From: DAIPHL01 sp036771375
GTDB taxonomy: Bacteria; Synergistota; Synergistia; Synergistales; Synergistaceae
Length of the DNA stretch: 21,959 bases
Assembly: GCA_036771375.1 (NCBI GenBank)
Contig: DAIPHL010000019.1
Coordinates: 1 to 21,959 of the forward strand
Direction: 5' to 3'
In this document: in pieces, positions 15,416 to 21,959 of the stretch
Layout: each line of letters starts with the position of its first letter
Position numbering within the stretch: position 1 is the stretch's first letter
Translations under genes and position numbers: made by a program
Notes under the pieces: model-generated
Told to the model about the DNA's origin: nothing
Databases searched by the model: none
Seen by the model: only the letters and a program-made list of their open reading frames with translations

Positions 15416-16357
15416 GTGTTGGCGAGAGACGACGAAGTTCAGGAATGGCTCGAAGCTGCATTGAACGAGGAAGACGACGAAAAACGGATCGCTCTGTTCG
15501 AGAAGATCCTGGAGCGCGACCCCGACAATCCCGTCGCCCGATACATAAAATGGGGAGAGATGGACGAGAAAGATGCCCTGGCGAATCTGGGTATTTTGCT
15601 CGACGCGGCTCGAAAACTGAACGAACTGCTGGAAAGGCCGGAAGGCCTTTCCGAATTCGTCTATTCGGAGTACGTCATGATCCTCTCCGACATCGCCTTC
15701 TGTCTTTATGCCAACGGAGAAGAGGACGCTGCGATGGAGGTCGCGGAGAATTTCATGGCAAAGGACAGAGAGGGTGGTGTGCTCGGACGCATCGTCCATT
15801 ACTCTCTTCTGATCAAACGCGGGAAATATGACGAAGCGATCGAATCCGCGAGCTCCGACACCTGCGTCACGCTAATGGGTGAATACTGCCGCGCCATCGC
15901 CCTGTTCGAAATGGAAGGGGTGAGCGACAAGGCCTCCGATGCCCTGCTCGAGGCCGTTTCACTCGATCCCGAGATGGCTTTTTTCATCATGGGTCTTTGG
16001 GAACTCGGCGACGAAGAGATGGAGACGATTTTCGAAGACGAAGACGGGGTTTACATGCATGAACTCATCATGCAGGCCGAACGGCTCTCGGAATTGTGGA
16101 ATGCCTCCGAGGAACGTATCGTTTTTCTGGGAACCGTTGTCTTCGCTTTGGGCTACCTGACCGGACGAGTCGTTGGGCCCGAAGACGTCGAAATGCTCGA
16201 GGAGACCTATAGAACGATCGGTTGTTTTGAAAGGATGTCCGAAGCGCGGGATACGCTGCAGGCGATGTTGGCGGGAGGACATGAGCCGGAAGAGGTCGAT
16301 GAGAAAGCGCTTGATCTCTTCAAGGAGATGAAAGGGCAGGGGTTGTTCAACGCCTAG
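15416..16357 (+). CDS. TPR-like helical repeat protein of unknown function
   Basis: A 313-residue, strongly acidic, all-helical protein. Its N-terminus (EEDDEKRIALFEKILERDPDNPVARYI) has the spacing and Pro-x-Asn-Pro turn of a tetratricopeptide repeat. Later helix pairs such as EYVMILSDIAFCLYANGEED, DEAIESASSD and ASDALLEAVSLDPEMA look like further degenerate repeats. Such proteins are usually protein-binding scaffolds. The frame is open from ATG 15314, but GGAGGG 7 bases before GTG 15416 and the candidate promoter at 15346 favour the shorter form. There is no signal peptide or membrane segment. It lies between addA and the MoeA-like gene without a clear functional link to either. Confidence 0.75.
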   Translation: MLARDDEVQEWLEAALNEEDDEKRIALFEKILERDPDNPVARYIKWGEMDEKDALANLGILLDAARKLNELLERPEGLSEFVYSEYVMILSDIAFCLYANGEEDAAMEVAENFMAKDREGGVLGRIVHYSLLIKRGKYDEAIESASSDTCVTLMGEYCRAIALFEMEGVSDKASDALLEAVSLDPEMAFFIMGLWELGDEEMETIFEDEDGVYMHELIMQAERLSELWNASEERIVFLGTVVFALGYLTGRVVGPEDVEMLEETYRTIGCFERMSEARDTLQAMLAGGHEPEEVDEKALDLFKEMKGQGLFNA

Positions 16358-16398
16358 ACGCTTCGTTTTCGATATTTTTGGTGAAGAGGTGTCGTTTT

Positions 16399-17436
16399 AT
16401 GAAAATAAGACAGATCGCCATAGAGGAAGCCGTAGGAAAACCTCTTGCGCACGATCTTACGAAGATCGACGCGAAAAACAGGAAAAAGGGCGCCAGGTTC
16501 AAGAAAGGACAGATCGTGACCGAAGAGGATCTGCCCGTTCTTCGCGATATGGGCAAGGAGCACTTGTCGATATTGGAGCTCGAGTCTCACGAAATGCATG
16601 AAGACGACGCGGCGCTCGCGCTTTCCGAGGTTTTGGCCGGCAAAAACTGTTCGATCGGTGAACCGGAGGAGGGACGCATCAATCTATATGCCACCTGCGA
16701 CGGTCTTCTTTCCTACGATCCGGGGATGGTGCATCGGGTCAACGAAGATCCGGATTGGGTTCTTGCGACGATATCTCCCCACAGGCAGGTTCGAAAGGGA
16801 CAGACCATAGCAGGTTTCCGGATCAGGCCCCTGGTCATGGAGCGGCATCGGGTGGAGCTTGCGGTAAACGCCGCGAGGCGTATGGATGTGCTTCCGTTCA
16901 AGCCGTTGAAGGCAGGTCTTGTCACAACGGGCAAAGAGCTGGCGGAGGGACGCATCGAGGACGCTTTCGCGGAAAAATTCAGGCGAAAACTCGCCGAATT
17001 TGGCGGTGCACTGATCGGTCAGAGGTTTTCAACGGACGATGTGGAGGAGATCGCGGGGGCGATTCGTGCGTTCATCGCCGAAGGGGCGGATATCATCGTC
17101 TGTACCGGAGGGATGAGCGTGGACGCCGACGATAAAACACCTGGAGGGATCGGTACGGTCGCGAGAAAGATCGCCTTTCGTGGTGTGCCGATCCTGCCGG
17201 GGGCCATGCTTATGCTCGGTTGGGCCGACTCGCGATCGGGGGAGGGGGATGTCGCCATACTCGGTTCTCCCGCCTGCGTCGTCCATGACGAGCGGACGGC
17301 GCTCGATTGCATGTTGCCCTTTCTGTTTGCAGGGGAGGATCCGACGCCGTATGTACGCCAATGGGGTGTTGGGGGACTCTGCGAGCGTTGTCCGACCTGC
17401 CATTGGCCGGTATGCTCCTATTCCTCCGACTGCTGA
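16399..17436 (+). CDS. MoeA-like molybdopterin-binding protein with Cys-rich C-terminus
   Basis: A 345-residue protein of the molybdopterin-binding (MoCF_biosynth) family. The N-terminal half (MKIRQIAIEEAVGKPLAHD) is that of the shorter MoeA relatives found near molybdenum hydroxylase maturation genes. The MoCF domain shows GLVTTGKEL, a VEEIAGAIRAF helix, and the substrate-loop motif TGGMSVDADD with TPGG at about 235-250, followed by PGAMLM. It lacks the full MoeA length (about 400), so it may be an accessory binding protein rather than the molybdate insertase. The last 18 residues contain five cysteines (CX2CX2CX4CX5C), a likely metal or Fe-S site. GAGGTG ending 8 bases upstream fixes ATG 16399. 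The MocA-HD gene starts 12 bases after its stop, indicating an operon. Confidence 0.85.
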   Translation: MKIRQIAIEEAVGKPLAHDLTKIDAKNRKKGARFKKGQIVTEEDLPVLRDMGKEHLSILELESHEMHEDDAALALSEVLAGKNCSIGEPEEGRINLYATCDGLLSYDPGMVHRVNEDPDWVLATISPHRQVRKGQTIAGFRIRPLVMERHRVELAVNAARRMDVLPFKPLKAGLVTTGKELAEGRIEDAFAEKFRRKLAEFGGALIGQRFSTDDVEEIAGAIRAFIAEGADIIVCTGGMSVDADDKTPGGIGTVARKIAFRGVPILPGAMLMLGWADSRSGEGDVAILGSPACVVHDERTALDCMLPFLFAGEDPTPYVRQWGVGGLCERCPTCHWPVCSYSSDC

Positions 17437-17448
17437 GGCGGATGATCG

Positions 17449-18597
17449 ATGGGTCGGGGGCACGGCGAAGGGATCGTTGGGTTGGTGCTGGCGGGAGGGC
17501 TGGCGCAACGCATGGGAAAGTGCAAGGCGCTCTTGCCCATCAACGGAAAGAGCGCTCTGGAGTTGATCGCAAATCGCATGAGAGAATCCCGGATCGAAAG
17601 GATCGTCGTCGTCACCGGAGGACACGAGAGACTGGTTCATGAGGAAGCGCGCCGTCTCGGCTGTCTGCCGGTGCATAACCCGGCGTACAAATCGGGGATG
17701 TACAGCAGCGTCCTCGCAGGAGTCAGGGCGCTTCCGCCTGGGACGGAAGCGTTTTTCCTCCTGCCGGTGGACACGCCGATGATCAGGACGTCGACGTATC
17801 GATCCCTGATCGGCGCTTTTTACGAAAACAGCGCCCGCGCCGACATCCTTTATCCGACCTTCAAGGGAGAAGAAGGGCATCCTCCGTTGATCGGGCGAAG
17901 TTTGGTCGATAAGATCCTCCGTTGGCGTGGAACCGATGGACTGCGCGGTTTTTTCAAAGACCATCCGAGCCGCGCACTTCACGTCGCCACGGCAGACAGG
18001 GGGACGCAATTCGATATGGATACCCCCGACGACTACGACGCATTGCTCTCCTATGCGAGCGTCGAGTTTCTACCGGATGAAAGCGAATGCGAGGAGCTTC
18101 TGGAGATCGCGGGGACGCCTCGAAGGGTGATAAGACATATGAGGACGGTCGCAGTGTGTGGCCAGAAGCTCGCACATGCCCTGGGGAAAAAGGGGATCCG
18201 GCTGAACACGAAGCTCGTCTTCTCCTCCTGCATGCTTCACGATATCGCAAAGGGTGAGCACGATCACGAAGAGAAGGGCGCCGGTTGGCTGCGCAAACGG
18301 GGGTATGTCGAGGTGGCCGCGATCGTGGCGACACACAAGGATCTGCCGGAGAGGAAAAAGATCGGCGAAGCGGAGGTGCTGTACTTGGCGGACAAACTCG
18401 TCGATGGAGAGGTGATCTCCACGCTCGAGCGTCGAATGAAGCGAATGGAATCGCGTTTTGCCCCCGGGAGCGAATCGTTGCTTGCGGCGAAAAAAAGAAT
18501 CGATCAGGCGAAAAAGATACAAAGGGCGATCGAAAAGGTGACGTGCCACACCATCGCCGAGATCTTGCTGGCTCCATCCGAGTCGTCGGATCCCTGA
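17449..18597 (+). CDS. MocA-like nucleotidyltransferase fused to an HD phosphohydrolase domain
   Basis: A 382-residue two-domain protein. Residues of about 8-200 form a MobA/MocA-type NTP transferase with the P-loop-like LVLAGGLAQRMG and the following KALLPINGKS, then VVTGGHE, NPAYKSGMYSS and LLPVDTPMI. MocA members attach CMP to molybdopterin. Residues of about 220-340 form an HD domain (His230, His264-Asp265 in LHDIAKGE, His271/His273, and THKD), a metal-dependent phosphohydrolase fold. This fusion is known from Desulfovibrio (the DVU_1551 type). Together with the adjacent MoeA-like gene it suggests preparation of a molybdopterin cytosine dinucleotide cofactor for a hydroxylase, which is not in the window. 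GAGG about 10 bases upstream weakly supports ATG 17449. Confidence 0.88.
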   Translation: MGRGHGEGIVGLVLAGGLAQRMGKCKALLPINGKSALELIANRMRESRIERIVVVTGGHERLVHEEARRLGCLPVHNPAYKSGMYSSVLAGVRALPPGTEAFFLLPVDTPMIRTSTYRSLIGAFYENSARADILYPTFKGEEGHPPLIGRSLVDKILRWRGTDGLRGFFKDHPSRALHVATADRGTQFDMDTPDDYDALLSYASVEFLPDESECEELLEIAGTPRRVIRHMRTVAVCGQKLAHALGKKGIRLNTKLVFSSCMLHDIAKGEHDHEEKGAGWLRKRGYVEVAAIVATHKDLPERKKIGEAEVLYLADKLVDGEVISTLERRMKRMESRFAPGSESLLAAKKRIDQAKKIQRAIEKVTCHTIAEILLAPSESSDP

Positions 18598-18685
18598 AAT
18601 CTCGTCGAGGTGCGACGAAATCGCACGGGGTGCCCTCATTGCGAGGCACAACGACGGGTGTGCGATTGAAAAGGAGACGTGCGAG

Positions 18686-19090
18686 ATGGCGGAGAAGCAT
18701 AAATCGATGCCGGAGATCACAGTGAAGGCGGTCGTTCTGGACAGTGACGACATTCGTCTCCTGTCCGATTTTTACCGCAGGTTTCTCGGGTGGGAGATCA
18801 CCACTTTGGAGGCGGATTGGATAGAAGTGCGAAATCCCAAAGGGGGCATCCTCCTCGCGTTTCAGGATAACCCGAAGTACGTGCCGCCGGTTTGGCCCGA
18901 GACGAAGGACGATCAGCAGCAGATGCTTCACCTGGACTTCGTGGTACAGGATATGGATGGCGCGGTGAAGTACGCACTCTCCTGTGGTGCGCGCAAAGCA
19001 GAAGTTCAGTATTCGGATCGCTTCACGGTGATGTTGGATCCGGCGGGACACCCGTTCTGTCTTGTTTTGAAGCGGTACTATGATCCGTAA
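18686..19090 (+). CDS. VOC / glyoxalase-like small protein
   Basis: A 134-residue single-fold protein of the vicinal oxygen chelate superfamily. The two beta-alpha-beta-beta-beta halves are visible: LLSDFYRRFLGWEI with the EVRNPKGGILLAF strand, and LDFVVQDMDGAVKYALSCGARKA with VMLDPAGHPFCLVL. This matches the Glyoxalase_6-like subgroup. The usual first metal histidine is replaced (KAVVLDS at the first strand), so metal binding and enzymatic activity are uncertain; a small-molecule-binding role is equally possible. AAGGAG lies 9 bases before the ATG. It is 88 bases after the MocA-HD gene and may be co-transcribed; a small hairpin (GTGCC with GGCAC near 18630-18650) in the gap has no T-run. Confidence 0.8.
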   Translation: MAEKHKSMPEITVKAVVLDSDDIRLLSDFYRRFLGWEITTLEADWIEVRNPKGGILLAFQDNPKYVPPVWPETKDDQQQMLHLDFVVQDMDGAVKYALSCGARKAEVQYSDRFTVMLDPAGHPFCLVLKRYYDP

Positions 19091-19176
19091 ATCGACGTCG
19101 AATTGTGTCGATGAGAAGGATTTGCGGTGCTTTCTGCGGTTTTTTGAAATTATATTTTTGACTCCGGGGTGTTTGC

Positions 19177-20520
19177 GTGAGAGACGATATGACGTATGGT
19201 CGCGAATGGACGACCATACTGTTTTTTGCACTGCCGATCATGGGGTCCGATTTGTTGCAGGCGCTTTACAACCTTGCGGACGGTGTCATCGTCGGCAACT
19301 TCATTGGTCCCGCGGCGTTGGGAGCGATCGGGATAACGGCCCCGATGATGTGGCTGCTGCTCTCCTTTTGCGCGAGCATCGGCACGGGAACCAGCATCGT
19401 TGTCGCACAACTTTATGGAGCAGGGCGCCAGGAAGACATCCGGGCGAGCATCAGAGCGGCCTATGCACTCTCATTGATGGTGGGACTCTCTTTGATGCTG
19501 CTCTGTTTCGTGCTCGCGAGGCCATTGGTGTCGAACTTTCTCGCGGCCCCCGCAGAGATGAGAGAGACGAGCGTCCTGTATTTTCGCATCTACGCGGCGG
19601 GCCTTCTCTTCCAAATGTCCTACAACGTGACGTATGGCATTCTCAGAGCGCACGGAGATTCCAGGGGAGGCTTGTTCTTTTTGATGATCGCCGCGGTCTT
19701 GAACGTGCTCATGGATTTTCTCGCGATCGTCGTTTTGGGTTGGGGGGTGGCGGGAGCCGCGATCGCCACGATTTTTTCCCAGGCGTGCTGTGCAGTCGCG
19801 AGCATACTGTATCTCGCGTGTTTCTTCCCCGAGCTTCGCCTCGGGTTTTCAATCGTTTCGATCAAAAGGGTCGATCCAGGGAAGGTCTTGACCATCGTCA
19901 AGGTTGCCTCGCCGATTGTCGCGCAGGCGGCCGTTCTGTCCATCGGTTTTGCGGTGATGCAACGTTTTGTGAACGCCTTCGGACGTGCAAGCATCGAAGG
20001 GTATACGTCGATGTGCAAGATAGAGGAGCTTGCCCACATCCCCTCGAACGGTTTTTACTCGGCGGTCAGTGCTTTCGTCGGACAGAACATCGGGGCGGGG
20101 AAGATCGCGCGCGCAAAGAGGGGATATCGAGCCGCTTTGAAACTGGGCGGCGTGATTACGTTGGTCATCGCCATCGGCGTGGGTCTTTTCTCCGAGCGGA
20201 TGCTGACGATGTTCAACATATCGGGGGAATCGTTGAGGCGTGGTTGGGAGCATCTGATCCTCCTGATGATCTTCATACCGGTGATGATGACCGCCAACAT
20301 CACGTCGGGCTTTCTCCAGGGGAGCGGAGATGTCCGAATTCCCGCGGTGGCGAGCTTCGCGAACCTGAGCGTTCGGCTTGTGGGGACATATCTGATGGCG
20401 GATACGTTTATCGATTTCAGGAGCGTTTATGCCAGCATGCCTTTCGCATGGATCACCGGATGCCTCATCGTGCTTCTCCGCTACAGAAGCGGACGATGGC
20501 GCGGCGCAAAATTGGTATGA
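19177..20520 (+). CDS. MATE-family efflux transporter
   Basis: A 447-residue polytopic membrane protein with about a dozen hydrophobic segments in two similar halves. It starts in the typical MATE way with FFALPIMGSDLLQALYNLADGV, then GNFIGPAALGAIGITAPM and GTGTSIVVAQLYGAG. The second half shows AFVGQNIGAGKIARAKRGY, the family's repeated QN-G-AG pattern. MATE proteins expel drugs or metabolites using Na+ or H+ gradients; the substrate cannot be inferred. The start is GTG 19177 with a GGGGTG site 5 bases upstream; ATG 19189 is an alternative. It is the last gene on the plus strand before the bidirectional terminator. The 126 bases after the stop, up to the hairpin, hold nothing I can identify. 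Confidence 0.9.
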   Translation: MRDDMTYGREWTTILFFALPIMGSDLLQALYNLADGVIVGNFIGPAALGAIGITAPMMWLLLSFCASIGTGTSIVVAQLYGAGRQEDIRASIRAAYALSLMVGLSLMLLCFVLARPLVSNFLAAPAEMRETSVLYFRIYAAGLLFQMSYNVTYGILRAHGDSRGGLFFLMIAAVLNVLMDFLAIVVLGWGVAGAAIATIFSQACCAVASILYLACFFPELRLGFSIVSIKRVDPGKVLTIVKVASPIVAQAAVLSIGFAVMQRFVNAFGRASIEGYTSMCKIEELAHIPSNGFYSAVSAFVGQNIGAGKIARAKRGYRAALKLGGVITLVIAIGVGLFSERMLTMFNISGESLRRGWEHLILLMIFIPVMMTANITSGFLQGSGDVRIPAVASFANLSVRLVGTYLMADTFIDFRSVYASMPFAWITGCLIVLLRYRSGRWRGAKLV

Positions 20521-20653
20521 CGTTCGAAAAGAGTGTGCCGCAAACGAATCCATGGAGGAATCGCCAGGTCTTCGGTACGTTTCTAGGTGCATCGTATGGG
20601 TGTTTCATTTGGATTTGGAAGGGGACGAGCGCCCGATCGGGTCCGAATATAAA

Positions 20654-20691
20654 AAGGGTTCGGAGTGATTCACTCCGAACCCTTGGTTTTT
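20654..20691. terminator. Bidirectional terminator between the MATE gene and tRNA-Val
   Basis: AAGGGTTCGGAGTG (20654-20667) and CACTCCGAACCCTT (20671-20684) are perfect complements around the loop ATT. On the plus strand the stem is followed by GGTTTTTC, and on the minus strand by TTTTTATATTC. It can therefore stop transcription of the MATE gene and of the convergent tRNA. Confidence 0.85.
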
Positions 20692-20692
20692 C

Positions 20693-20767
20693 TGGTGGGC
20701 GACACAGGGATCGAACCTGTGACTTCTTCCGTGTGAGGGAAGCGCTCTCCCGCTGAGCTAGTCGCCC
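20693..20767 (-). tRNA. tRNA-Val (anticodon CAC)
   Basis: On the minus strand the acceptor arms GGGCGAC and GTCGCCC pair perfectly, followed by discriminator A and an encoded CCA (20695-20693). The D arm contains TAGCTCAGCGGGAGAGC. The anticodon stem CTTCC/GGAAG encloses the loop CTCACAC, giving anticodon CAC for the codon GTG. The T arm contains CAGGTTCGATCCCTG. The gene has its own consensus promoter 11-18 bases upstream and ends at the bidirectional terminator. Confidence 0.97.
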
Positions 20768-20784
20768 CTGAAAGAACGTTTTGC

Positions 20785-20813
20785 ATTATATATGGCCTCG
20801 CTCCCGATTTCAA
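20785..20813 (-). promoter_or_regulatory. Strong promoter of tRNA-Val
   Basis: On the minus strand TTGAAA (20813-20808), a 17-base spacer and a perfect TATAAT (20790-20785). The predicted start near 20778 is about ten bases before the tRNA 5' end at 20767. Confidence 0.8.
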
Positions 20814-20831
20814 GGCCTGAAACGCAAAAAA

Positions 20832-20993
20832 TCATCTGACGCTGAAACTCTTGCTGCCCCACTGCTTTCCTTTGCGGGGAACGCCATCTACGAGTTCGAC
20901 AAAACGCTCCCTACATTTGGGGCATTTGTACACGTCTTCCTTTTCGTCCGCCTCGAATTTGTGGTCGCAAATGATACAGCGATAACGGCGCAA
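20832..20993 (-). CDS. Rubredoxin-like / zinc-ribbon small protein
   Basis: A 53-residue protein with CIIC and CPKC pairs about 20 residues apart, the layout of a zinc ribbon or rubredoxin-like metal site. Its start begins RRYRCIICDHKFEADE. GGAGGTG at 21006-21000 lies 6 bases before TTG 20993, which fixes this start; an ATG at 21032 in the same frame would place this ribosome-binding site inside the gene. There is a basic C-terminal tail (PRKGKQWGSKSF). Such short zinc ribbons are often called FmdB-like or YlqD-like, with function unknown. It follows the ArsG-like membrane protein and precedes the tRNA. Confidence 0.75.
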   Translation of the reverse strand: MRRYRCIICDHKFEADEKEDVYKCPKCRERFVELVDGVPRKGKQWGSKSFSVR

Positions 20994-20999
20994 CTGTTT

Positions 21000-21006
21000 C
21001 ACCTCC
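21000..21006 (-). promoter_or_regulatory. Perfect Shine-Dalgarno of the zinc-ribbon gene
   Basis: On the minus strand GGAGGTG, fully complementary to the 16S anti-Shine-Dalgarno CACCTCC, lies 6 bases before TTG 20993. It decides the start in favour of the short, TTG-initiated protein. Confidence 0.75.
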
Positions 21007-21030
21007 ATTTCGAGTGTTTTGCCCGAGTCC

Positions 21031-21036
21031 ATTATA
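21031..21036 (-). promoter_or_regulatory. TATAAT -10 candidate of the zinc-ribbon gene
   Basis: A perfect TATAAT on the minus strand, giving a start near 21024 and a 30-base leader containing the Shine-Dalgarno. The -35 is poor. It lies just after the stop of the ArsG-like gene (21069), so the zinc ribbon may have an additional promoter of its own. Confidence 0.45.
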
Positions 21037-21068
21037 ATCCAACGGACGGAGATTGATCATCGGCAAAC

Positions 21069-21776
21069 TTACAGTACATGATAGACATGCGACAAAGTCA
21101 GGTACAGGCCGACGAGGAAAAAGGCCGCGCTCGTCAGCGCCCGCAGAAAAGGTTCGACGCTTCGAACGCTTCCCAGGCCGTCGGCGAGCTTGTTTATGCC
21201 CATGGAGAGCAGAAAACCGGCGAGCATGACGGGCAGGCCCGTGCCGAGTCCGAAGAGGAGGGGAAAGAGGTAAAAGGAGTTGTGTTGTATGGCGATGGGA
21301 AGCAACCCGCCGAAGAAGAGCGCTGCCGTCTCCGGACATGGGATCAGCGAGAATACGCAGCCGATCGCAAACGTTCGAAAAGGCCCGCTCCTTCCATCGG
21401 CGAGAATTTTTTTCTTGATCGTCGAACTTCCCTTGGGCATTCTGAGCTCCATCCAGCCGGAGAGAACCACCCCGAGCGTCATGAAGATCGGCCCCGCTAT
21501 CTTGGAGGCAACGATCTTCATCAAAGAGGAAGCCTCGGCCGTGGAGGCAAAGCCTCTTAAAATGAGAACGCCCACAAGGACGTGAACCAGGATCCTTCCC
21601 AAGCCGTATGCGCTTGCGGTTAGAATCGCGTTTTGAGGGGTCTTCCCACCTCCCCCGGCGATGATGCTGACTGCAGCGATGTTCGTCCCCAGAGGACAGG
21701 GTGAGAGCGTCGCCAGGATTCCCATCCAGAATACCGAAAACGAGAGGAGCAGGAGATTGGTTTCGGAAGAGATCAT
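21069..21776 (-). CDS. CcdA/ArsG-like membrane protein
   Basis: A 235-residue membrane protein with about six hydrophobic segments and the CcdA/DsbD-like arrangement. The first segment carries LSPCPLGTNIA (Cys27) and the fourth SLIPCPETAALF (Cys147); in this superfamily two such membrane cysteines form a redox pair that moves electrons across the membrane. LGRILVHVLVG and GLGTGLPVM match the family. Small members with SPCPLxTNIAA are annotated as ArsG-type aromatic arsenical efflux permeases, but the name overstates what is known; a thiol-electron carrier is as likely. The start follows the stop of the upstream ArsF-like gene by 10 bases with GAGGGGG as ribosome-binding site. The two are one operon. 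Confidence 0.85.
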   Translation of the reverse strand: MISSETNLLLLSFSVFWMGILATLSPCPLGTNIAAVSIIAGGGGKTPQNAILTASAYGLGRILVHVLVGVLILRGFASTAEASSLMKIVASKIAGPIFMTLGVVLSGWMELRMPKGSSTIKKKILADGRSGPFRTFAIGCVFSLIPCPETAALFFGGLLPIAIQHNSFYLFPLLFGLGTGLPVMLAGFLLSMGINKLADGLGSVRSVEPFLRALTSAAFFLVGLYLTLSHVYHVL

Positions 21777-21786
21777 CGAGTCCCCC

Positions 21787-21959
21787 TCAACCTTCTTTCA
21801 AGAACTTCCGTATTTCATCGGTCAGATAGCGTTCGTACCGTGTCTTTTCCTCCGACAGCTTCCACGAATCCTGGAGATTTTTCCATCTTTTGGCCGCGCC
21901 GTTTTTCTGCTCGATCAAAACGATGGTCGTTGTGTACAGATCGTAATCCAGCGCCGACC
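21787..21959 (-). CDS. ArsF-like thioredoxin-fold protein (3' end, partial)
   Basis: The last 56 codons of a gene that enters from the right edge, reading S-A-L-D-Y-D-L-Y-T-T at the window border and ending IRKFLKEG. The pattern YDLYTTTIVLIEQ, then RWKNLQDSWKL and RYLTDEIRKFL, agrees with the C-terminal half of ArsF-type proteins (small thioredoxin-fold proteins, labelled as nitrophenyl-compound reductase subunits). Its active site lies outside the window. The next gene, the CcdA/ArsG-like protein, starts 10 bases after the stop, and this ArsF-ArsG order is the usual one. Together they suggest a periplasmic thiol redox relay. Confidence 0.75.
   Translation of the reverse strand, partial: SALDYDLYTTTIVLIEQKNGAAKRWKNLQDSWKLSEEKTRYERYLTDEIRKFLKEG

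Noticed and set aside
17434..17436. Possible selenocysteine at the TGA ending the MoeA-like gene, after a Cys codon
   Set aside because: Only two codons follow before another TGA, and the next gene starts 12 bases on. An ordinary stop is the simpler reading.
19092..19113. ATCGAC/GTCGAT hairpin after the VOC gene as a terminator
   Set aside because: The stem is only 6 bp and no T-run follows directly, so termination cannot be supported.
17954..19231. A 425-codon open frame on the minus strand
   Set aside because: It is antisense to the MocA-HD and VOC genes, both of which show clear family motifs. Its own sequence is Arg/Pro/Ser-rich with no recognisable fold.
19080..20756. A 558-codon open frame on the plus strand overlapping the MATE gene
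   Set aside because: Its translation is Arg-rich and lacks motifs, while the overlapping frame is a convincing MATE transporter. It also runs through the terminator into the tRNA.
1..21959. CRISPR arrays, insertion sequences, rRNA genes or integrase
   Set aside because: No regularly spaced direct repeats, transposase motifs or rRNA-like sequence was seen on reading both strands.

Overview
The window (about 22 kb, roughly 55% GC by eye) looks like chromosomal DNA of a Gram-negative-type anaerobe, most probably of the phylum Synergistota. The reasons are a secreted DUF3798 protein (a family I associate with Synergistota and Fusobacteria), a Slt70-like lytic transglycosylase, a two-gene AddAB-like recombination nuclease, an ArsF/ArsG-like redox pair, and a gene that appears to use UGA as selenocysteine. 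The phylum is an inference from gene content. I see no rRNA, insertion sequence, CRISPR array or phage block. No gene-free stretch exceeds 300 bases; the longest (5862-6111) holds a terminator, a promoter and an inverted repeat.

Layout. (1) 1-2208, minus strand: a lytic transglycosylase followed by the first codons of a second gene. (2) 2374-4162, plus strand: an XRE regulator, overlapping by ATGA with an ImmA/IrrE-type metalloprotease, then an Elp3-like radical SAM protein. (3) 4233-5861: a thioredoxin whose active site reads Sec-Pro-Pro-Cys through an in-frame TGA, followed by a secreted DUF3798 protein. (4) 6112-8625: a PatB/MalY C-S lyase, a fumarylacetoacetate-hydrolase-family enzyme and an unrecognised small protein, led by a promoter that overlaps a perfect 10-bp inverted repeat. 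(5) 8691-15309: overlapping addB- and addA-like genes. (6) 15416-20520: a TPR-like protein, a molybdopterin-binding MoeA-like protein with a Cys-rich tail, a MocA-like nucleotidyltransferase fused to an HD domain, a VOC protein and a MATE transporter, ending at a bidirectional terminator. (7) 20693-21959, minus strand: tRNA-Val(CAC) with its own strong promoter, a tiny zinc-ribbon protein, a CcdA/ArsG-like membrane protein and the 3' end of an ArsF-like thioredoxin-fold gene.

The main discovery is the selenocysteine thioredoxin at 4233-4580. An ordinary gene caller would report only its C-terminal part (from ATG 4338) or nothing. Read through TGA 4326-4328 it gives a 115-residue thioredoxin in which Sec32, Cys35 and the cis-proline 76 fall at the same numbers as in E. 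coli thioredoxin. A strong Shine-Dalgarno sits at the right distance from its GTG start, and a candidate SECIS hairpin lies just after the TGA. Other redox and cofactor genes nearby (the MoeA/MocA-HD pair, the ArsF/ArsG-like pair) fit an anaerobe with molybdenum and thiol chemistry, but a functional link between them and the selenoprotein is speculative.
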